Below, piece by piece: positions 53,398 to 55,540 of a stretch of 55,540 nucleotides of DNA (positions within the stretch are counted from its first letter, which is position 1; each line of letters begins with the position of its first letter). The stretch lies in the NCBI GenBank assembly GCA_022448005.1, contig JAKUTK010000010.1, positions 54,349 to 109,888 on the forward strand. Reading direction: 5' to 3'. Origin of the DNA: Pseudomonas sp. GTDB lineage: Bacteria; Pseudomonadota; Gammaproteobacteria; Pseudomonadales; Pseudomonadaceae. Under the pieces are notes generated by a model. That model made no database searches, was not told where the DNA came from, and saw only the letters and a program-made list of their open reading frames with translations. A program made the position numbers and the translations under genes.

Positions 53398-55540
53398 TCA
53401 GTCTTGACGCTTGTTGGCGTCCTGTAGGTTGTCTTCCGCCGATACATTTGCCTCGGCTTCAGTGGCGGGCTTGATCGCATCCACTTCAGCCTGTAGCGGT
53501 TCGGCGGCAGCCTGCTCGACTTCCGCTTCGACCAGCGGGGCTTCTGGCTTCTGAGCAACCTCGAAGCTTTGCTCCGCGTTATCGTTTGCGGTGCTGACCG
53601 GTTGCTCGGTGGCTGGACCGCTGTCCGGCTCAGTGACAACGATTTCAGGGCTGGCCAGCTCTGCCGGCACTTTGGCTTCGGTCGATGCTTTGGCTTCAGC
53701 TTCAGCTGCTTCCTTAGCGAGACGCTCTTGCTCCAAGCGGCGACGACGCACCTCACGTGGATCGTTAGGCGCACGACCGCCTGCGGTCACGGTCGGCGCT
53801 TCAGTCTCTGCAGCGCTCTGCATAGGCTCTTCGGCGACTGATTCAGCTACAGTTTGCGCGGCCTTAGGCTCGGGCTCGCTTGCAGATTTCTGCGGCTCGC
53901 TGGCTTCGCGTGCCGCAGGGGTTGGCTCGGCTTCTGCCATAACAAATGTCGCGGCTCCGCCTTCCAGGGGGCCAGTGGTATCGGCCGGCTTGTCGGCATC
54001 GGTGGTCTCAGGAGCTTGGTCAAAGGTCTCGGATGGCAGAGATGCTTCCGTTTCCTTTGTTTCTGTCTGAGCCTCAGTAGGCGCGGTTTCTGTGTCGGCG
54101 GTGTTTGCCGCAAGAGCAGCGGCAGTCGCGGCGATAGCCACCTGCTCTGACTTCACCGGCGCATTGCTTTCGCTGACTTCGGCGTTATTGGCCTGCGCTT
54201 CGTCGTCAATCTCGTTGCCGTTGGCATCGCGTTGACGGTCGCGACGATTGCTGCGGCGACGCTGACCACGTGAGCGGCGGCGAGGACGATCGCTACCTTC
54301 TGATGAATCCTGCTCCTCCTGGGAGTTCTCCGCAGTTTCGCTTTGCTGTTCTTCAGTGCTCTCGGCTTGTTCTGCCCGAGGTTTACGTTCTTCGCGGGGC
54401 GCACGAGGCTTGCGCTCAGGGCTTTCTTCACCGGCCGTTGCTACTGGCTCGGTTTGGGTAGAGTCATCGAGCGGTGCGCGCAATTCGCGCTTGCGCTCTT
54501 CTCGCGGCTGCCGCTCCTCGCGTGGAGTGCGTTCGCGACGTGGCTGCTGCTGTGGCTGCACGTTGCTTTCGCTGACTTCCACTGGCTCGCGGGGTTCGCG
54601 TGCTTCCCGCGGCTTGCGGTCCTCGCGGGGCGGACGCGGCTGACGCTCTTCGCGAGGCTGGCGGTCTTCGCGGGGGGCACGCTCTTCGCGAGGTTTGCGC
54701 TCTTCGTCGCGATTACTGCGTGAGTCACGTCGACGGTTCTGCTGGCGTCCACTACGACGTTCATCGTTACGCTGTGGACGGCTAGCAGCGGCTGGCTTCT
54801 TCTCAACTTCGGCAGCGGGTGCTTCCTGCTTGCCGGCGAAGAGGCCGACCAGGGACTTGACCAGCCCCTTGAACAGGCTTGGCTCCTGAGCGGCTGGTGC
54901 AGGCAGCTCAGCGGGCGCATCGACAGGCGTCGGCGCAGGCGCCGTGCGCTGTGGTGCGGTTTTGACGGCTGCTTCCTGGCGAACCAGTGTGCGCGTCGAG
55001 CTGACTGGCTGAGCCTCCTCAACCTCGGTTGGGCTCATTTCATAGCTGGCCTGGCCGGCAATGATCTCTGGGCTATCGTCGCGTAGACGCTGCACTTCGA
55101 AGTGCGGGGTCTCCAGGTGGTCGTCCGGCAGGATGAAAATGCGCGCTCGGCTGCGCAGTTCGATCTTGGTGATGGCGTTGCGCTTTTCATTAAGGAGGAA
55201 TGCGGCAACCTGGAACGGCACGCGGGCCCGGACCTCAGCGGTACGATCCTTGAGAGCTTCTTCTTCAATCAGGCGCAGGATAGCCAGTGACAGCGATTCG
55301 ACGTCGCGAATGATCCCTTGACCATTGCAACGCGGGCAGACGATACCGCTGGTTTCGCCGAGCGACGGACGCAGGCGTTGACGGGACATTTCCAGCAGGC
55401 CGAAGCGCGAAATGCGACCAACCTGAATGCGTGCGCGGTCGGCCTCGAGTGCTTCGCGGACTTTCTCTTCGACGGCGCGCTGGTTTTTCGCCGGAGTCAT
55501 GTCGATGAAGTCGATGACGATCAGGCCGCCGATGTCGCGC
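53398..55540 (-). CDS. rne: Ribonuclease E, C-terminal part (cut by right edge)
   Basis: The 3' part (714 codons) of rne; the N-terminal S1/RNase domains lie beyond the edge. The reading frame continues to the last base (RDIGGLIVIDFIDM precedes the Met at 55500). What is seen is the end of the catalytic domain, the zinc-link CPRCNGQG (about 55318-55341), the small domain, then a long unstructured scaffold. The scaffold has an arginine-rich region of repeated REER/REDR units (about 54350-54790) likely to bind RNA and DEAD-box helicases, an acidic/alanine-rich stretch, a motif NDPREVRRRRLEQE (about 53730-53767) and an acidic tail. RNase E starts mRNA decay and processes rRNA and tRNA. Confidence 0.96.
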   Translation of the reverse strand, partial: RDIGGLIVIDFIDMTPAKNQRAVEEKVREALEADRARIQVGRISRFGLLEMSRQRLRPSLGETSGIVCPRCNGQGIIRDVESLSLAILRLIEEEALKDRTAEVRARVPFQVAAFLLNEKRNAITKIELRSRARIFILPDDHLETPHFEVQRLRDDSPEIIAGQASYEMSPTEVEEAQPVSSTRTLVRQEAAVKTAPQRTAPAPTPVDAPAELPAPAAQEPSLFKGLVKSLVGLFAGKQEAPAAEVEKKPAAASRPQRNDERRSGRQQNRRRDSRSNRDEERKPREERAPREDRQPREERQPRPPREDRKPREAREPREPVEVSESNVQPQQQPRRERTPREERQPREERKRELRAPLDDSTQTEPVATAGEESPERKPRAPREERKPRAEQAESTEEQQSETAENSQEEQDSSEGSDRPRRRSRGQRRRSNRRDRQRDANGNEIDDEAQANNAEVSESNAPVKSEQVAIAATAAALAANTADTETAPTEAQTETKETEASLPSETFDQAPETTDADKPADTTGPLEGGAATFVMAEAEPTPAAREASEPQKSASEPEPKAAQTVAESVAEEPMQSAAETEAPTVTAGGRAPNDPREVRRRRLEQERLAKEAAEAEAKASTEAKVPAELASPEIVVTEPDSGPATEQPVSTANDNAEQSFEVAQKPEAPLVEAEVEQAAAEPLQAEVDAIKPATEAEANVSAEDNLQDANKRQD

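Noticed and set aside
53398..54800. Repeated DNA in the rne 3' region as a possible CRISPR or tandem-repeat array
   Set aside because: The repetition follows codons for Arg/Glu-rich protein repeats in an intact reading frame; there are no fixed-length repeats and spacers.

Overview
The window is 55.5 kb of gene-dense, GC-rich DNA from a gammaproteobacterium of the Pseudomonas group. The likely source is Pseudomonas sensu lato, and a Stutzerimonas (P. stutzeri group)-like strain fits well; this is inferred from protein similarity by eye and gene order, not from a database search. The supporting markers are an Azotobacter/Pseudomonas-type SthA, an NQR operon with apbE and nqrM, a MexL-MexJK-type efflux locus, and the block mfd - gap - nqrABCDEF - apbE - nqrM - sthA - GDPD - PilZ - lolCDE - DUF2062 - comEC - exbBD - lpxK - trm112 - kdsB - ptp - murB - rne. 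As I recall it, that block runs in the same order in P. aeruginosa PAO1 (about PA3002 down to PA2976). I see no insertion sequence, prophage, integrase, tRNA, rRNA or CRISPR array.

Layout. 1-2.0 kb: the start of a chemotaxis receptor (cut by the left edge), a small unknown gene whose start lies in a hairpin, a YiiM-like MOSC protein and a 62-residue unknown, all on the minus strand. 2.1-5.2 kb: dgt and an ammonium transporter without glnK. 5.2-10.2 kb: a TetR repressor divergent from an RND pump of MexJK type. 10.2-15 kb: a second TetR gene divergent from an exported metallo-beta-lactamase-fold protein with a ruined metal site, then an unusually long class A penicillin-binding protein. 15-23.3 kb: metabolic and accessory genes (PhzF-like, MocR-like, ccoG away from its usual oxidase neighbours, cidA/lrgB, a fluoroacetate-dehalogenase-like hydrolase, pirin, wrbA, GNAT). 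23.3-30 kb: a SWIM-SNF2 helicase and mfd. 30.2-40.7 kb: an N-terminally extended GAPDH, the complete Na+-NQR operon with its two maturation genes, and sthA. 40.8-55.5 kb: envelope genes (GDPD, small exported protein, PilZ protein, lolCDE, comEC, exbBD, lpxK, kdsB, murB), ending in the 3' part of rne.

How the genes work together. NqrA-F form the respiratory NADH:quinone oxidoreductase. ApbE attaches FMN to the threonines visible in NqrB and NqrC, and NqrM helps build the intramembrane iron-sulfur centre. SthA and GAPDH next to it also handle pyridine nucleotides. The right third is an envelope cluster: LolCDE releases lipoproteins, LpxK and KdsB act in lipid A/Kdo synthesis, MurB in peptidoglycan, and ExbBD energises outer-membrane processes.

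Most of the window is conserved core genome, and I do not see a clear undescribed multi-gene system. The items most worth a second look are the TetR-controlled MBL-fold pseudoenzyme, the oversized class A PBP, the complete fluoroacetate-dehalogenase residue set, the start-codon hairpin at 925-957, the two cysteine-to-serine changes in SthA, and the arginine-rich RNase E tail.
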